64,000 nucleotides of DNA from NCBI RefSeq assembly GCF_001644015.1, contig NZ_LUUI01000076.1, positions 1-64,000 on the forward strand, read 5' to 3'. The notes beneath the pieces were generated by a model. It searched no databases and was not told the origin of the DNA. It saw only the letters and a program-made list of their open reading frames with translations. This DNA comes from Methylomonas lenta. GTDB lineage: Bacteria > Pseudomonadota > Gammaproteobacteria > Methylococcales > Methylomonadaceae. A program made the translations under genes and the position numbers. Shown in pieces: positions 56,210 through 64,000 of this stretch; position 1 is the stretch's first letter, and each line of letters begins with the position of its first letter.

Positions 56210-56956
56210 ATGCGGCAACCTTTGATTATGGGAAACTGGAAAATGAATGGCTCTCGGGAAGAGGGTGTGCAACTTGCGAAAGCATTGGCTGAAGGATTGA
56301 ATGCCACTAGCCAAGAAGTTGCGGTTTGCGTTCCATTTGTCTATTTGTCAGATGTTCGTGGCGCATTGGCTGCATCACCGATCGCACTGGGCGCACAAAA
56401 TGTAGCTGATCAAGCTTCAGGTGCTTACACAGGCGAAATTTCGGCTGCCATGTTGGCTGATTGTGCTTGCAAGTATGCTTTAGTGGGTCACTCAGAAAGA
56501 CGTTCTTACTACGGTGATACCAATCAAACAGTAGCCAGCCGTTTTTGCCAAGCTCAAAAACAAAATGTGATTCCTGTTCTTTGTGTGGGTGAAACCCTGG
56601 AAGAGCGTGAGCAAGACAGAACATTCCAAGTCGTTGATGAACAACTGGATGCTGTTATCGAAGCTGCTGGTATTGAAGCGTTTGAAAATGCTGTCATTGC
56701 TTACGAACCCGTTTGGGCTATTGGCACCGGTAAAACCGCCAGCGACGAACAGGCGCAAGAAGTTCATCAATATATTCGTCAACGTATCGCAGCAAGAAAC
56801 CCCGTTATCGCCGAAAAAGTACAGATTCTGTACGGTGGTAGCGTCAAGCCAGACAATGCAAAAGCACTTTTCGCCATGCCTGATATTGATGGCGGCTTAG
56901 TAGGCGGTGCTTCGTTGGATGCAAAAGGTTTCCTGCAGATTTGTCATTCAGTTTAG
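56210..56956 (+). CDS. tpiA: Triosephosphate isomerase
   Basis: This 248-residue TIM barrel interconverts dihydroxyacetone phosphate and glyceraldehyde-3-phosphate. Catalytic residues are visible: Lys in MGNWKMNG (residue 11), His in GHSERR near 95 and Glu in AYEPVWAIGTGK near 166. A GTG in frame three bases upstream is less likely than ATG at 56210, which has GGAG at proper spacing. It lies between glmM and secG, as in Pseudomonas. Confidence 0.96.
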   Translation: MRQPLIMGNWKMNGSREEGVQLAKALAEGLNATSQEVAVCVPFVYLSDVRGALAASPIALGAQNVADQASGAYTGEISAAMLADCACKYALVGHSERRSYYGDTNQTVASRFCQAQKQNVIPVLCVGETLEEREQDRTFQVVDEQLDAVIEAAGIEAFENAVIAYEPVWAIGTGKTASDEQAQEVHQYIRQRIAARNPVIAEKVQILYGGSVKPDNAKALFAMPDIDGGLVGGASLDAKGFLQICHSV

Positions 56957-56977
56957 AATTTTTGCTTTAGGATTAAT

Positions 56978-57352
56978 ATGCTGTATCAAATTGTCATTGT
57001 TATTCACATCCTTTTAGGTATTGGGATTGTCGGCCTGGTTCTGATGCAGCAGGGTAAAGGCGCTGATGCCGGCGCTGCATTCGGAAGTGGTGCATCAGGA
57101 TCGGTTTTTGGTGCTCAAGGTTCTGCATCGTTTTTATCCAGATCCACCGCTATTTTTGCCAGCTTGTTTTTCATGACCAGCTTAGGTCTGGCTGTGTTGA
57201 GCGGCTATCATGTCAAAAAATCCGACATCATCATGGACGCACCTGTTGTAAAAGAACAGCCATCAGATGTGCCACTAACTCAAGCTCCTGCTGCTGATGC
57301 AATACCACTTACCGCCTTGCCGGAAGATCCAGCAATTAAGGAAGTAGAATAG
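56978..57352 (+). CDS. secG: Protein translocase subunit SecG
   Basis: This 124-residue inner-membrane subunit of SecYEG has two transmembrane helices (about 3-25 and 52-72) and the cytosolic family signature LMQQGKGADAGAAFG with SGASGSVFGAQG. The C-terminal tail is long, Pro/Ala-rich and acidic (APAADAIPLTALPEDPAIKE). It lies directly before the tRNA-Leu gene, a synteny kept from E. coli. Confidence 0.95.
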   Translation: MLYQIVIVIHILLGIGIVGLVLMQQGKGADAGAAFGSGASGSVFGAQGSASFLSRSTAIFASLFFMTSLGLAVLSGYHVKKSDIIMDAPVVKEQPSDVPLTQAPAADAIPLTALPEDPAIKEVE

Positions 57353-57372
57353 TCAAAAAAAGTAAATTTAAA

Positions 57373-57458
57373 GCCGATGTGGTGAAACTGGTAGACACGC
57401 CATCTTGAGGGGGTGGTGGACGTAGTCCGTGGCGGTTCAAATCCGCCCATCGGTACCA
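57373..57458 (+). tRNA. tRNA-Leu (GAG)
   Basis: This 86-nt type II tRNA has acceptor arms gccgatg and catcggt, discriminator A and an encoded CCA end, the D-loop region actggtaga, the anticodon loop cttgagg with GAG at 57407-57409, a long variable arm and the T-loop ttcaaat. Closely similar to E. coli leuU, which also follows secG. The 3' end of tRNA-Leu genes is a common integration site. Confidence 0.97.
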
Positions 57459-57475
57459 TTTGAGAATGCACGGAA

Positions 57476-57544
57476 GTGCAAAGAGATGCAAAAACCCGCA
57501 AGCTGTCTGGCTTAGCGGGTTTTTTATTGTGCAAAGAGATGCAA
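57476..57544 (+). repeat. 16-bp direct repeat flanking the tRNA terminator
   Basis: gtgcaaagagatgcaa occurs at 57476-57491 and exactly again at 57529-57544, one copy on each side of the terminator hairpin, 18 bp and 71 bp after the tRNA. It could be a duplicated attachment-site remnant or a local duplication. The rest of the gap up to 57779 holds no recognised gene. Confidence 0.8.
57493..57526 (+). terminator. Rho-independent terminator after tRNA-Leu
   Basis: aacccgc and gcgggtt form a 7-bp stem around a 15-base loop, followed by seven T residues. Confidence 0.9.
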
Positions 57545-57779
57545 GCCGTGATTTCATTCGATTTGTTATCAACTTTCACTTGGTCAAGGACCAAACTGTT
57601 TTGCTGCGCCTAGGCACTGACCATATAGACCGCCGCTTTTTTGGACGCTTTTTTCAAGTGGTTTTAAGCGCGATTGCCCTGTTCGACTATCGGGAAACGC
57701 TTGCGTTAGCATCCTTCTCTATGCGCAGTGCAGAGTTTTTTAGTCTGGTGGACGAGTTTTACGGTAGTAAGCCGTCAAT

Positions 57780-58688
57780 TCAGGCGTGCGGAAGCTTTTC
57801 AAACTCCTTTATGGCTGATGCTACCAAATGAATGGTGTTCGTAACCCAGCTTGAAGCTGTTTTCTTCCAGGTTTTCCAACCTGGTGGAAACTGCTTGTGT
57901 TCAAATATCAACGTCAAGTCTTCAACAGATAACGCTGGCTCTGATTCGACCATCTGTGCCCCAGGCTTATTGGCAAAAAACGCGAACAGCAACCCAAACT
58001 CTCCCGCGGAACCGAGCAAGTTGTTCTCGCCGGCTAACTTTGTCATTTTCTCGGCTAGTTTTCTTGCCTCGTCTGACATATTTTTTCCTGTCACCACATT
58101 TGTCAGTTGTTCGAAAAGAAATGCCCCTCCTTGTAATGCAGTCTCTACCAGATCTTTGCCAAATACAAAGACGAGGTCCGGTTCGTCTACTTTCGAGGTA
58201 GTGTCCAGGTCCAGGTTCTCCGCAATAAACTTGCCTACAGCAGATAGCGTGATCAAACCGTTTGTTGCCTTATCGGTAAGTCGTTTGAAATCCTTTAGGC
58301 TAAACCGGCCTGAATCCAAAACACGCGGATCTCCTTGCAAAATTCCGCTATGTCCAGAGTGCGAACCCTGGGAGCTTGGGAAATCCAGGCTGAATTGATC
58401 CGCAGGGACAGGTTTATCTAATTTGTTTGGGTTACCAAGCATGAAGGCATGGTTTCCCTTGGCAAAAATTTCCAAAACTTGTCCTAAGTCACCACCTCCC
58501 AAATTCCCGAGGCGGACGACATCTTCAATGCTAGCGAGTGGTTGATGGGCGTTGTTTCGAACGGGCAGTTCTCTAGCCATGACCGCCGTCCCAATAAATG
58601 GGCATGTTGCTTTCTTGTCAACTAATTCCTCAAGTTCGTTCTGAGACAATATGATGGGATCGGTGTTCACTATTCTCTGGTTGGCCAT
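57780..58688 (-). CDS. Unknown protein, last gene of the tRNA-side island
   Basis: This 302-residue protein has no membrane helix or clear signal peptide. Striking features are an N-terminal CPFIGTAVMARELPVRNNA segment, a His/Ser-rich stretch (SSQGSHSGHSGILQGDPR) near residue 118-135, and FSLKDFKRLTDKATNGLITL followed by SAVGKFIAENLDLD, which looks helix-loop-helix-like. The C-terminal 100 residues are helical with several Trp (WKTWKKTASSWV). I do not recognise the family. AAGGA seven bases before the ATG at 58688 is why this start is preferred to 58718. It follows a 41-residue peptide gene in the same direction. Confidence 0.65.
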   Translation of the reverse strand: MANQRIVNTDPIILSQNELEELVDKKATCPFIGTAVMARELPVRNNAHQPLASIEDVVRLGNLGGGDLGQVLEIFAKGNHAFMLGNPNKLDKPVPADQFSLDFPSSQGSHSGHSGILQGDPRVLDSGRFSLKDFKRLTDKATNGLITLSAVGKFIAENLDLDTTSKVDEPDLVFVFGKDLVETALQGGAFLFEQLTNVVTGKNMSDEARKLAEKMTKLAGENNLLGSAGEFGLLFAFFANKPGAQMVESEPALSVEDLTLIFEHKQFPPGWKTWKKTASSWVTNTIHLVASAIKEFEKLPHA

Positions 58689-58730
58689 GTTCTTGTCCTT
58701 TAAGCAGTCAGAAAGCAAAAATAACCATGT

Positions 58731-58856
58731 TTAGTCTGCCGGAAAACACATGTTTTCCTTTACCGAAAGATTGGCTTCGACTGCCTTCCCCGGTTTTGCA
58801 TGCTCCCCAAGTACAGCAAAAATTAGTAAGGTTGTTGAGATTCTTCTATTATTCAT
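58731..58856 (-). CDS. 41-residue exported peptide
   Basis: A short frame starts at an ATG at 58856 with GGAG eight bases upstream. The product begins with a basic, hydrophobic leader (MNNRRISTTLLIFAVLGEHA) that looks like a signal peptide, and ends with a short tail containing one Cys (VKENMCFPAD). It lies 43 bp before the 302-residue gene, same direction. It might be a secreted peptide, a leader peptide or a remnant. Not recognised. Confidence 0.4.
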   Translation of the reverse strand: MNNRRISTTLLIFAVLGEHAKPGKAVEANLSVKENMCFPAD

Positions 58857-58988
58857 TTGGTTAACTCCAAGGCTTATGACTAGGCGTAAGGATTCCTGAA
58901 CAAATAATCTTAAAAGAACAGGCTGTCACACGGCTTGTTGTCGCCAAGTGAGTACTGATTTTAGGTATAAAAACAAGTCATCATATGT

Positions 58989-60269
58989 TCATTTTATAGT
59001 GATTTTGGATGCCAAGGTAAAGGCTAAAGCCCATTCTTTGAGGTCAACTAAGCCCTGACATTCGTCATACTTTAAATTATACAAACGAGTAAATTGTACT
59101 GCATCGACCCGATATGCGCCTTCAGCAATCAGTGCAGGGTAATATACAGTTGGAGAAAAACCTAGTGTTTCCAAAGTGGCAATTAGTCTTACATTATCTG
59201 CACGTATATCCACAACAACTGTCAGGGGAGTGTCCGCAATTTTGGCTACTACGATTTCCAAAGCATGTTGGATTAATATTCCCTGAATTCCATCAATATG
59301 ACTCCTCAGATCAAGAATACGCATACGATGATCTAGTAAATCCCATACGACAAATACATAAGCAATGGGTTGTTTATTCAAATAAGCGACAAAATATTTT
59401 CTTTGATAGCGAATGCCTTGAGTATCTTTCCCTTCCAGCCGTTGTAGACTAACGATGCCTGCTTTATGCCGCGCTAAAATACTTAATTTTGCTGGAGGCC
59501 CATTTGCTGCATCCTCTTCATATATGTCAATATGGCAAGTGTTGTCTTGCAACTCTGGCAATGAAAGTTCATAGCCATCATCTAGTAATAAGAGTTGACT
59601 GACAGCTAAATTATTCGAAAAAGAATAAGCAGATATGTTCTTATTAATGGATAAAGGAATACAACCCAAACTGCTGAGAATTGGAAGCGATAATCTATAA
59701 ACCTGATCGGATGTGTTATTCGAAAGATTACGTTGCGCTAGGGCATTGACCGATATTTTACCTGTTAATAGCATGGACTCCGATCCTACAGGCATTTTGT
59801 GCGCATAAGGCTCTAAACCTAACGGAATAAAATCGCAATGCCTGACAATTTTCCAACCACCAGAATTTGCGGTACGGGCTTCAACAATAATAAATTCAGC
59901 ATTTCCGGTTGTAGACAAAAAATCGTATAAAGATCTGAATAAGTTCGAGCCTAAATGTTGGAAACGCCAGTCTTTGTCCACGACGAATCCAAAACATTCA
60001 GCGATCCTGTCTTCCTGATTGCCGATATTTACAATAGCCCCCATGGTGCCGACGATTTTATCGTCGATTTCAGCCACTAACCAGTGTATCGAGTCACATT
60101 TGAGAATGCTCGCTAACAATTCTGGTTCAAGAAACTGTGGATAAGGATAACACTTTCGAGGATCACCACCATCTGCTGGGGTATATGCATCATGATAGAG
60201 ACGGCTTATTGCCTGTGCATCATCGGGTCGCGCAGTACGTATAATTGGAATTAATGTCTGGAATGCCAA
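58989..60269 (-). CDS. GNAT-family acetyltransferase, two-domain
   Basis: This 426-residue protein has a typical GNAT domain at about 10-160: IRTARPDDAQAISRLYHDAY start, VGTMGAIVNIG strand, and the acetyl-CoA loop region CFGFVVDKDWRFQHLGSNLF. The C-terminal half (about 210-400) looks like a second, degenerate GNAT fold (YFVAYLNKQPIAYVFVVWD, RADNVRLIATLETLGFSPT). The acceptor is unknown. It lies 29 bp after the methyltransferase and belongs to its operon. Confidence 0.75.
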   Translation of the reverse strand: MAFQTLIPIIRTARPDDAQAISRLYHDAYTPADGGDPRKCYPYPQFLEPELLASILKCDSIHWLVAEIDDKIVGTMGAIVNIGNQEDRIAECFGFVVDKDWRFQHLGSNLFRSLYDFLSTTGNAEFIIVEARTANSGGWKIVRHCDFIPLGLEPYAHKMPVGSESMLLTGKISVNALAQRNLSNNTSDQVYRLSLPILSSLGCIPLSINKNISAYSFSNNLAVSQLLLLDDGYELSLPELQDNTCHIDIYEEDAANGPPAKLSILARHKAGIVSLQRLEGKDTQGIRYQRKYFVAYLNKQPIAYVFVVWDLLDHRMRILDLRSHIDGIQGILIQHALEIVVAKIADTPLTVVVDIRADNVRLIATLETLGFSPTVYYPALIAEGAYRVDAVQFTRLYNLKYDECQGLVDLKEWALAFTLASKITIK

Positions 60270-60298
60270 GTTATGACTCTTAGTAAGTTTGTAAAAAC

Positions 60299-61405
60299 TT
60301 AGCCTGATTTAATAGCCCATAAAGTCGCGCAATTTCCAAAATGTGAATCTTTCATTTGGATAACTTCAAAACCGGCTATCAGCAAGCGTTCTTCAATGTC
60401 TTCAATAAATAACGACGATTTTTTCGATGGATCAATTTTTTTATTCGCCCTAGTAACACATGCCCAATGTGAACTTAGCTTGTCATATAGCCCTTTTTCC
60501 TCTAAAAATTTTTTGGCTTGATATAAAAGCGAGGAAAGATCGAACGTCTTCTTTGGCTCAGTTATTATTATAACTCCACCAAAGCGCAGTACCCGGATTG
60601 CTGCATTGAGCGCGGTCGCAGGATCAACCATGTCGAATAGAGCTAATAGAATATTGACTCCATCAAAAAAGTTATCTGGATATTCTGATAGGTCTTCAGC
60701 GCTTTGCAGTAAAATCTTGATTTCTGGATTATGCATGGCGGATAACTTGTAATGCATTTTGTCGAGCATGGCTCTACTGTTATCGATAGCTGTTACTGAA
60801 CGTCCTGCTTCCAAAAGAGGTATCGTCACATTGCCTGTCCCTGCACCAATATCAATGACTCGATTTATTCCATTCTCAGATAATGCAATGATATGGCGGT
60901 TTAGGACTTCACGATAGTAATCCTGCTCGTTTAAAACAAAATCGTAGCTAACAGCATAACTTTCCCAAATGAGCTGATGTTGCAACGCCCTTTGGAAGTT
61001 ATCTTGAAATGTCTCATCGAGTTCAATAGTGTTAATTTCGGCATAGGCTATCCTTTCAAGCGAATTCTCTAAATTTAGGCTAGGCAAACTAATGATTGTC
61101 AGCTTGAAATTAACCTTGCCGTATTCCTTTGAATCAATAGTGCCATTGACCGTATCGGTGACTGCATCCTTGAGTTCGTCCCTATTCAGGTTGGCGTAAT
61201 TTGAAGAAGCAGAAGTTCCCAACGCATGAGGCTGAAAACCAGCAACGAGTTGGTTTATTGACTCGTTAAAACCGTTATGAAGTATTGGCTTGAATAGAAC
61301 CTGTGCGGCCAGATTAATGTCAACAACCTTCCAATCATCGTTGAGCCTTAATAAGGGGAAAGGCGCGTAATATTCAGATTTTGAAAGGCTATATATGGTA
61401 TTCAT
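60299..61405 (-). CDS. PAS-like domain fused to SAM methyltransferase
   Basis: This 368-residue protein starts with a PAS-like segment (FPLLRLNDDWKVVDINLAAQ at about 16-35, continuing to about 125) and carries a class I methyltransferase domain at about 150-300. SAM motif I is VIDIGAGTGNV at 183-193, with the acidic residue after strand 2 in AIDNS, and motif IV-like DGVNILLALFDMV. A C-terminal LLIAGFEVIQMKDS is typical of small-molecule or protein methyltransferases. The PAS part may sense a ligand. It is 24 bp downstream of the TIR-like gene and 29 bp upstream of the GNAT gene. Confidence 0.75.
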   Translation of the reverse strand: MNTIYSLSKSEYYAPFPLLRLNDDWKVVDINLAAQVLFKPILHNGFNESINQLVAGFQPHALGTSASSNYANLNRDELKDAVTDTVNGTIDSKEYGKVNFKLTIISLPSLNLENSLERIAYAEINTIELDETFQDNFQRALQHQLIWESYAVSYDFVLNEQDYYREVLNRHIIALSENGINRVIDIGAGTGNVTIPLLEAGRSVTAIDNSRAMLDKMHYKLSAMHNPEIKILLQSAEDLSEYPDNFFDGVNILLALFDMVDPATALNAAIRVLRFGGVIIITEPKKTFDLSSLLYQAKKFLEEKGLYDKLSSHWACVTRANKKIDPSKKSSLFIEDIEERLLIAGFEVIQMKDSHFGNCATLWAIKSG

Positions 61406-61429
61406 GGTGGCTATATAGGGCTGATTTTA

Positions 61430-62851
61430 TTATGATGGGTCGCTGAAATCTAAGCGCTTTTTGCCGACCAGCTTACATACCCAGTATCCATCCCTGTTCT
61501 TTTCGGTAATTTCGGTCACATCAAAATAAACTACTGATAACCTTAAAGTATCAGTTATTTTGTTATAAAAATATCTTACTATAATCGGCAGAAAGGCCTG
61601 GCCTGGATAAGTTGCATGCTTTTCGAAAACAATCGGTACAGTAGCGTACATTCTCTGAGATCCTAGTCCCTTCGTAATCAGCCTCCCGATTAAATCCTGT
61701 TGCTCATTTATAAATGGCTCGCGTTGGCATTCGGGCATTTTTTCCATAATAGCTTCTAGAACTAGCAATACTTCTCTTCCGGCTATTCCTTCTAATTCAA
61801 ACAGTGTCTCCAATTCGTTGGACGCTTCGGTATATTTAGATGTTCGATCATTTGAATCACCAATTTTTATATCGACGTTAGCGACCGGATAAAGACATTT
61901 CCATGGGTTTTTATCTATCACGGCGAGGATTGCTTCCCGGATGGTTCTTATTTTTACAGCTCCTTGTCCCAAATCTTCTTCTTCATGTTCAGGTATTTCT
62001 ACAACTCGAACGTCTTTCAGATCAAAGGGTAAATCATAAGGTTTACCTTCTGACGTGCTATCTTTTATGACTACACAAGGTGCGTTGTTATTTCCAAATA
62101 ATCGGCCACCTAATTCCAGCATTACATTAGGATTCCACCCATATTTTGCAGGACGATGGCCAAGATATGTGATGACCATTGGATCAGATTGTAGAGCGTC
62201 TACTAACTCCGGCACCACGAGGGAGCCGTGCATCATTTCTCCGCGAACGGGTCTATATGGCGTTCCTTCGCATGCTGGCTTGATATAGGTTTCGAAAACA
62301 TAGTCGGCACGCTTACGGTGCTCACTATCTTTTACGCCTATTGGAGAGATCACAAAACATCGCTGGGCATCCTGGATGAAACGCTGGTGCAATTCATTGC
62401 CAGCTACTTCAATAGCTGAATGATACATATCTTGAAATTTAGGTTCCAAGCTCTTATAGACGTCCCCGGTGATATAAACTCGCACGGGATAGTTTTGCAA
62501 GAGTTCTTGTTTTTCGGCTATAGTGCCATTAAGTATATTTATTGCGGTAACAGATGGGTATTTGTCTTCTGGGTCGTCATCAGCCATTAATACGATGTAA
62601 AAATATAATGACCTCTCTTTGGCGGCGGATTTATTTATTACCGACGAAAGCGAATATATATTTTTGATAATCTTTTCTGCTTCATCATAATTCTTAAAAG
62701 TCCGTATCCCTTTAGAAGCTTCTATACTTTTTATCGGCAGCAATGGATTAAGCACTGGCAATACTGTTTTTACACACGGAGGTTCTTTGTTCTGCAATTC
62801 CTTATCTCCCGTGTAGTCCAAACCAATAGCCATAATGATTGGGTTTTCCAT
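61430..62851 (-). CDS. Protein with TIR-like / deoxyribosyltransferase-like domain
   Basis: This 473-residue protein has an N-terminal alpha/beta region of unknown type (about 1-160) and a middle domain at about 165-275 beginning CFVISPIG, then RADYVFETYIKPACE and later NPNVMLELGGRLF, with Glu246 in the place of the catalytic Glu of TIR-like and nucleoside 2-deoxyribosyltransferase-like NAD or nucleotide hydrolases. The C-terminal 190 residues are unknown. Such domains serve as toxic effectors in several phage-defence systems. GGAGA precedes the ATG at 62851, preferred to 62863. It heads a tight operon with the PAS-methyltransferase and GNAT genes. The enzymatic role is inferred. Confidence 0.6.
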   Translation of the reverse strand: MENPIIMAIGLDYTGDKELQNKEPPCVKTVLPVLNPLLPIKSIEASKGIRTFKNYDEAEKIIKNIYSLSSVINKSAAKERSLYFYIVLMADDDPEDKYPSVTAINILNGTIAEKQELLQNYPVRVYITGDVYKSLEPKFQDMYHSAIEVAGNELHQRFIQDAQRCFVISPIGVKDSEHRKRADYVFETYIKPACEGTPYRPVRGEMMHGSLVVPELVDALQSDPMVITYLGHRPAKYGWNPNVMLELGGRLFGNNNAPCVVIKDSTSEGKPYDLPFDLKDVRVVEIPEHEEEDLGQGAVKIRTIREAILAVIDKNPWKCLYPVANVDIKIGDSNDRTSKYTEASNELETLFELEGIAGREVLLVLEAIMEKMPECQREPFINEQQDLIGRLITKGLGSQRMYATVPIVFEKHATYPGQAFLPIIVRYFYNKITDTLRLSVVYFDVTEITEKNRDGYWVCKLVGKKRLDFSDPS

Positions 62852-63043
62852 GTCATTCTCCATTTAAAAAAATGCAAAATAGTAAAGTAAGGCCTGTTTT
62901 TTCCGTTTGCCATTTGTGATTTTTAGTAGAACTATAATACTTAAATAGACTGACAGCTTTCAGCCTATTCGTTGATATTAAAAATCATTTGGTGATCGTC
63001 CGATGTCTATGAGATGAGGCAATCCGCCTTGTTTCAAGATGGC

Positions 63044-63343
63044 CTATTTATGAATAAGTCTTTTGAAATGATCACTCAACCGGTTATGTACCCCCCCATC
63101 CAGCACGTCCTTGATAGCATCCGCTCCTTTTTTCACCGCCTGGAAGTCTTCGTTACTCAGTTCGCCTTTCCTATGACTTAACTCAGACTCCTCTTTCAAC
63201 TTGTCCAGAATGGTGAATATTGAAAGATCCTCATCAATAACGATTTCTACGCCATCTTCCTCATCACCAATAGTCATGCGCTTGGCTCCAATATCTTCCC
63301 ATAAGGTATTAAAACGATCGTTGGCATCCTGTATCTGAGTCAT
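63044..63343 (-). CDS. Small acidic protein, unknown
   Basis: This 99-residue protein is highly acidic in its N-terminal half (GDEEDGVEIVIDEDLSIF) and helical and basic at the C-terminus (DHFKRLIHK). It has no signal peptide, Cys or membrane helix. It lies 49 bp after the repeat-rich gene, same direction, and about 190 bp before the TIR-like operon. It may be a partner or chaperone of the preceding repeat protein; that is a guess. Confidence 0.6.
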   Translation of the reverse strand: MTQIQDANDRFNTLWEDIGAKRMTIGDEEDGVEIVIDEDLSIFTILDKLKEESELSHRKGELSNEDFQAVKKGADAIKDVLDGGVHNRLSDHFKRLIHK

Positions 63344-63392
63344 TTTGGCCTCGCTTAATTGCTATATGTTTCAAATTAAGAATATTTTCGTA

Positions 63393-64000
63393 TTAAACTT
63401 TTACCTGATTAACCGTGAGTTCGTTCAGAATTAAACCATCCAATTTTATTCCTTTCGCGACTATACCTGAACTCGCCCTTTCTACACTAACAGAGCCAAT
63501 GGACGCAGAGGCTTTCAGATCAGACAATACAAGTTCGCCTATCTGAAAATGAAGAACCGGTGTAACGATAAAATAGGCTTTAAAATATTCGCCTATTTTA
63601 AACACCGGCGCTTCAAATTCTTCAGGTTGTATATCCATTATCGAAACAGCGCCATCAGATACGACATCATCGATAGCAACTGAAGGTATATTTATCCCGC
63701 TTACTGAAATGGTCGGCAAACTGACACGATTGTCCGGCGTAAATTGACTAATTGTTAAATCTTCGCTGTCGCTGGCGGGTACTCCAAACGTATCCAGTTT
63801 GAATGATTTAAAACCCATGCCTGATAGACTAAAACCATCGGAAGGAAGGTTTGTATTGTTAATAGCTAAGTCTTCAAAACCTATGCCGCCAAGACTGAAA
63901 TTAGTAACTGGCTGTATCTCGGCATCTATATCTTCTATTTCAGCCTGTGGAATATCCAGCGCTATGTCCTGAAGCGCCGGAATGTGAATATCATGTAACG
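63393..64000 (-). CDS. Repeat-rich beta-type protein, partial, runs off right edge
   Basis: The frame is open from the window edge to a stop at 63393, giving the last 201 or so codons. The visible part shows short alternating hydrophobic repeats: FSLGGIGFEDLAINNTNLP followed by FSLSGMGFKSFKLDTFGVP, then strands such as VSLPTISVSGINIPSVAID. This pattern fits a beta-solenoid or stacked-strand fold. No Cys are seen in this part. The C-terminus (GLILNELTVNQVKV) is not a sorting signal. Family not recognised; an internal ATG at 63818 exists but the reading continues well beyond it. Confidence 0.6.
   Translation of the reverse strand, partial: LHDIHIPALQDIALDIPQAEIEDIDAEIQPVTNFSLGGIGFEDLAINNTNLPSDGFSLSGMGFKSFKLDTFGVPASDSEDLTISQFTPDNRVSLPTISVSGINIPSVAIDDVVSDGAVSIMDIQPEEFEAPVFKIGEYFKAYFIVTPVLHFQIGELVLSDLKASASIGSVSVERASSGIVAKGIKLDGLILNELTVNQVKV

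Noticed and set aside
57460..57831. 123-codon plus-strand frame after tRNA-Leu
   Set aside because: It runs through the terminator hairpin and over the end of the leftward 302-residue gene, has no ribosome site, and resembles no family; I cannot support it as an integrase remnant.
57832..58398. 188-codon plus-strand frame
   Set aside because: It lies fully antisense to the 302-residue gene, with a Ser/Pro/Phe-rich composition typical of an antisense shadow.

Overview
The window reads as chromosomal DNA of a gammaproteobacterium of moderate GC content. The order dnaK-dnaJ-dapB-carA-carB-greA-yhbY-rlmE-ftsH-glmM-tpiA-secG-tRNA-Leu(GAG) matches the Pseudomonas-type arrangement. The copper oxidase pair, hyp genes, an exosortase-sorted protein, a DUF2092 lipoprotein and many REP-like hairpins would suit a methanotroph of the Methylococcales. 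No methane oxidation gene is present, so the order-level guess is inference.

Layout. 1-2830 is a leftward iron-uptake operon (small gene, hemP, tonB, exbB, exbD) with Fur-like boxes at both ends. 3002-5975 holds a rightward multicopper oxidase, copB and a bacterioferritin that lacks the haem-ligand methionine. 6111-11568 has a TudS-like protein, a PAS-PAS-GGDEF-EAL enzyme and a divergent sensor gene broken by an in-frame TGA. 11993-16853 is hypC-hypA-hypB-hypD-hypF without hypE or a hydrogenase, followed by a damaged toxin and its antitoxin. 17463-22947 is rich in short repeats and codes mainly for exported proteins: two glycine-rich proteins sharing a 17-residue repeat around a DUF2092 lipoprotein, and a sorted surface protein between two 63-bp direct repeats.

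22979-31775 carries an enlarged glutamate synthase large subunit followed by a diflavin reductase, then a ubiquinone-type hydroxylase. 31776-34750 is an accessory island: a transposase fragment, a class D beta-lactamase that looks like an integron gene cassette with its own attC site, a small exported protein and a stand-alone caspase-like protein, all among paired repeats. 34751-39520 has an orphan E1-like protein, prfC and a cation/proton antiporter.

39825-57458 is the housekeeping core. A CIRCE operator precedes hrcA-grpE-dnaK. The dnaK-dnaJ interval has been invaded by a 154-bp MITE with an 11-bp target duplication and by a REP-associated transposase with three REP copies. The core then runs from dnaJ to secG and tRNA-Leu.

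57459-64000 lies just past the tRNA gene and looks like an island of rarely seen genes, all leftward: a repeat-rich protein cut by the window edge, a small acidic protein, a TIR-like or deoxyribosyltransferase-like protein, a PAS-methyltransferase, a double GNAT protein, a 41-residue exported peptide and a 302-residue protein of unknown family. With the beta-lactamase cassette and the glutamate synthase/diflavin pair, this is the most promising place for undescribed biology.
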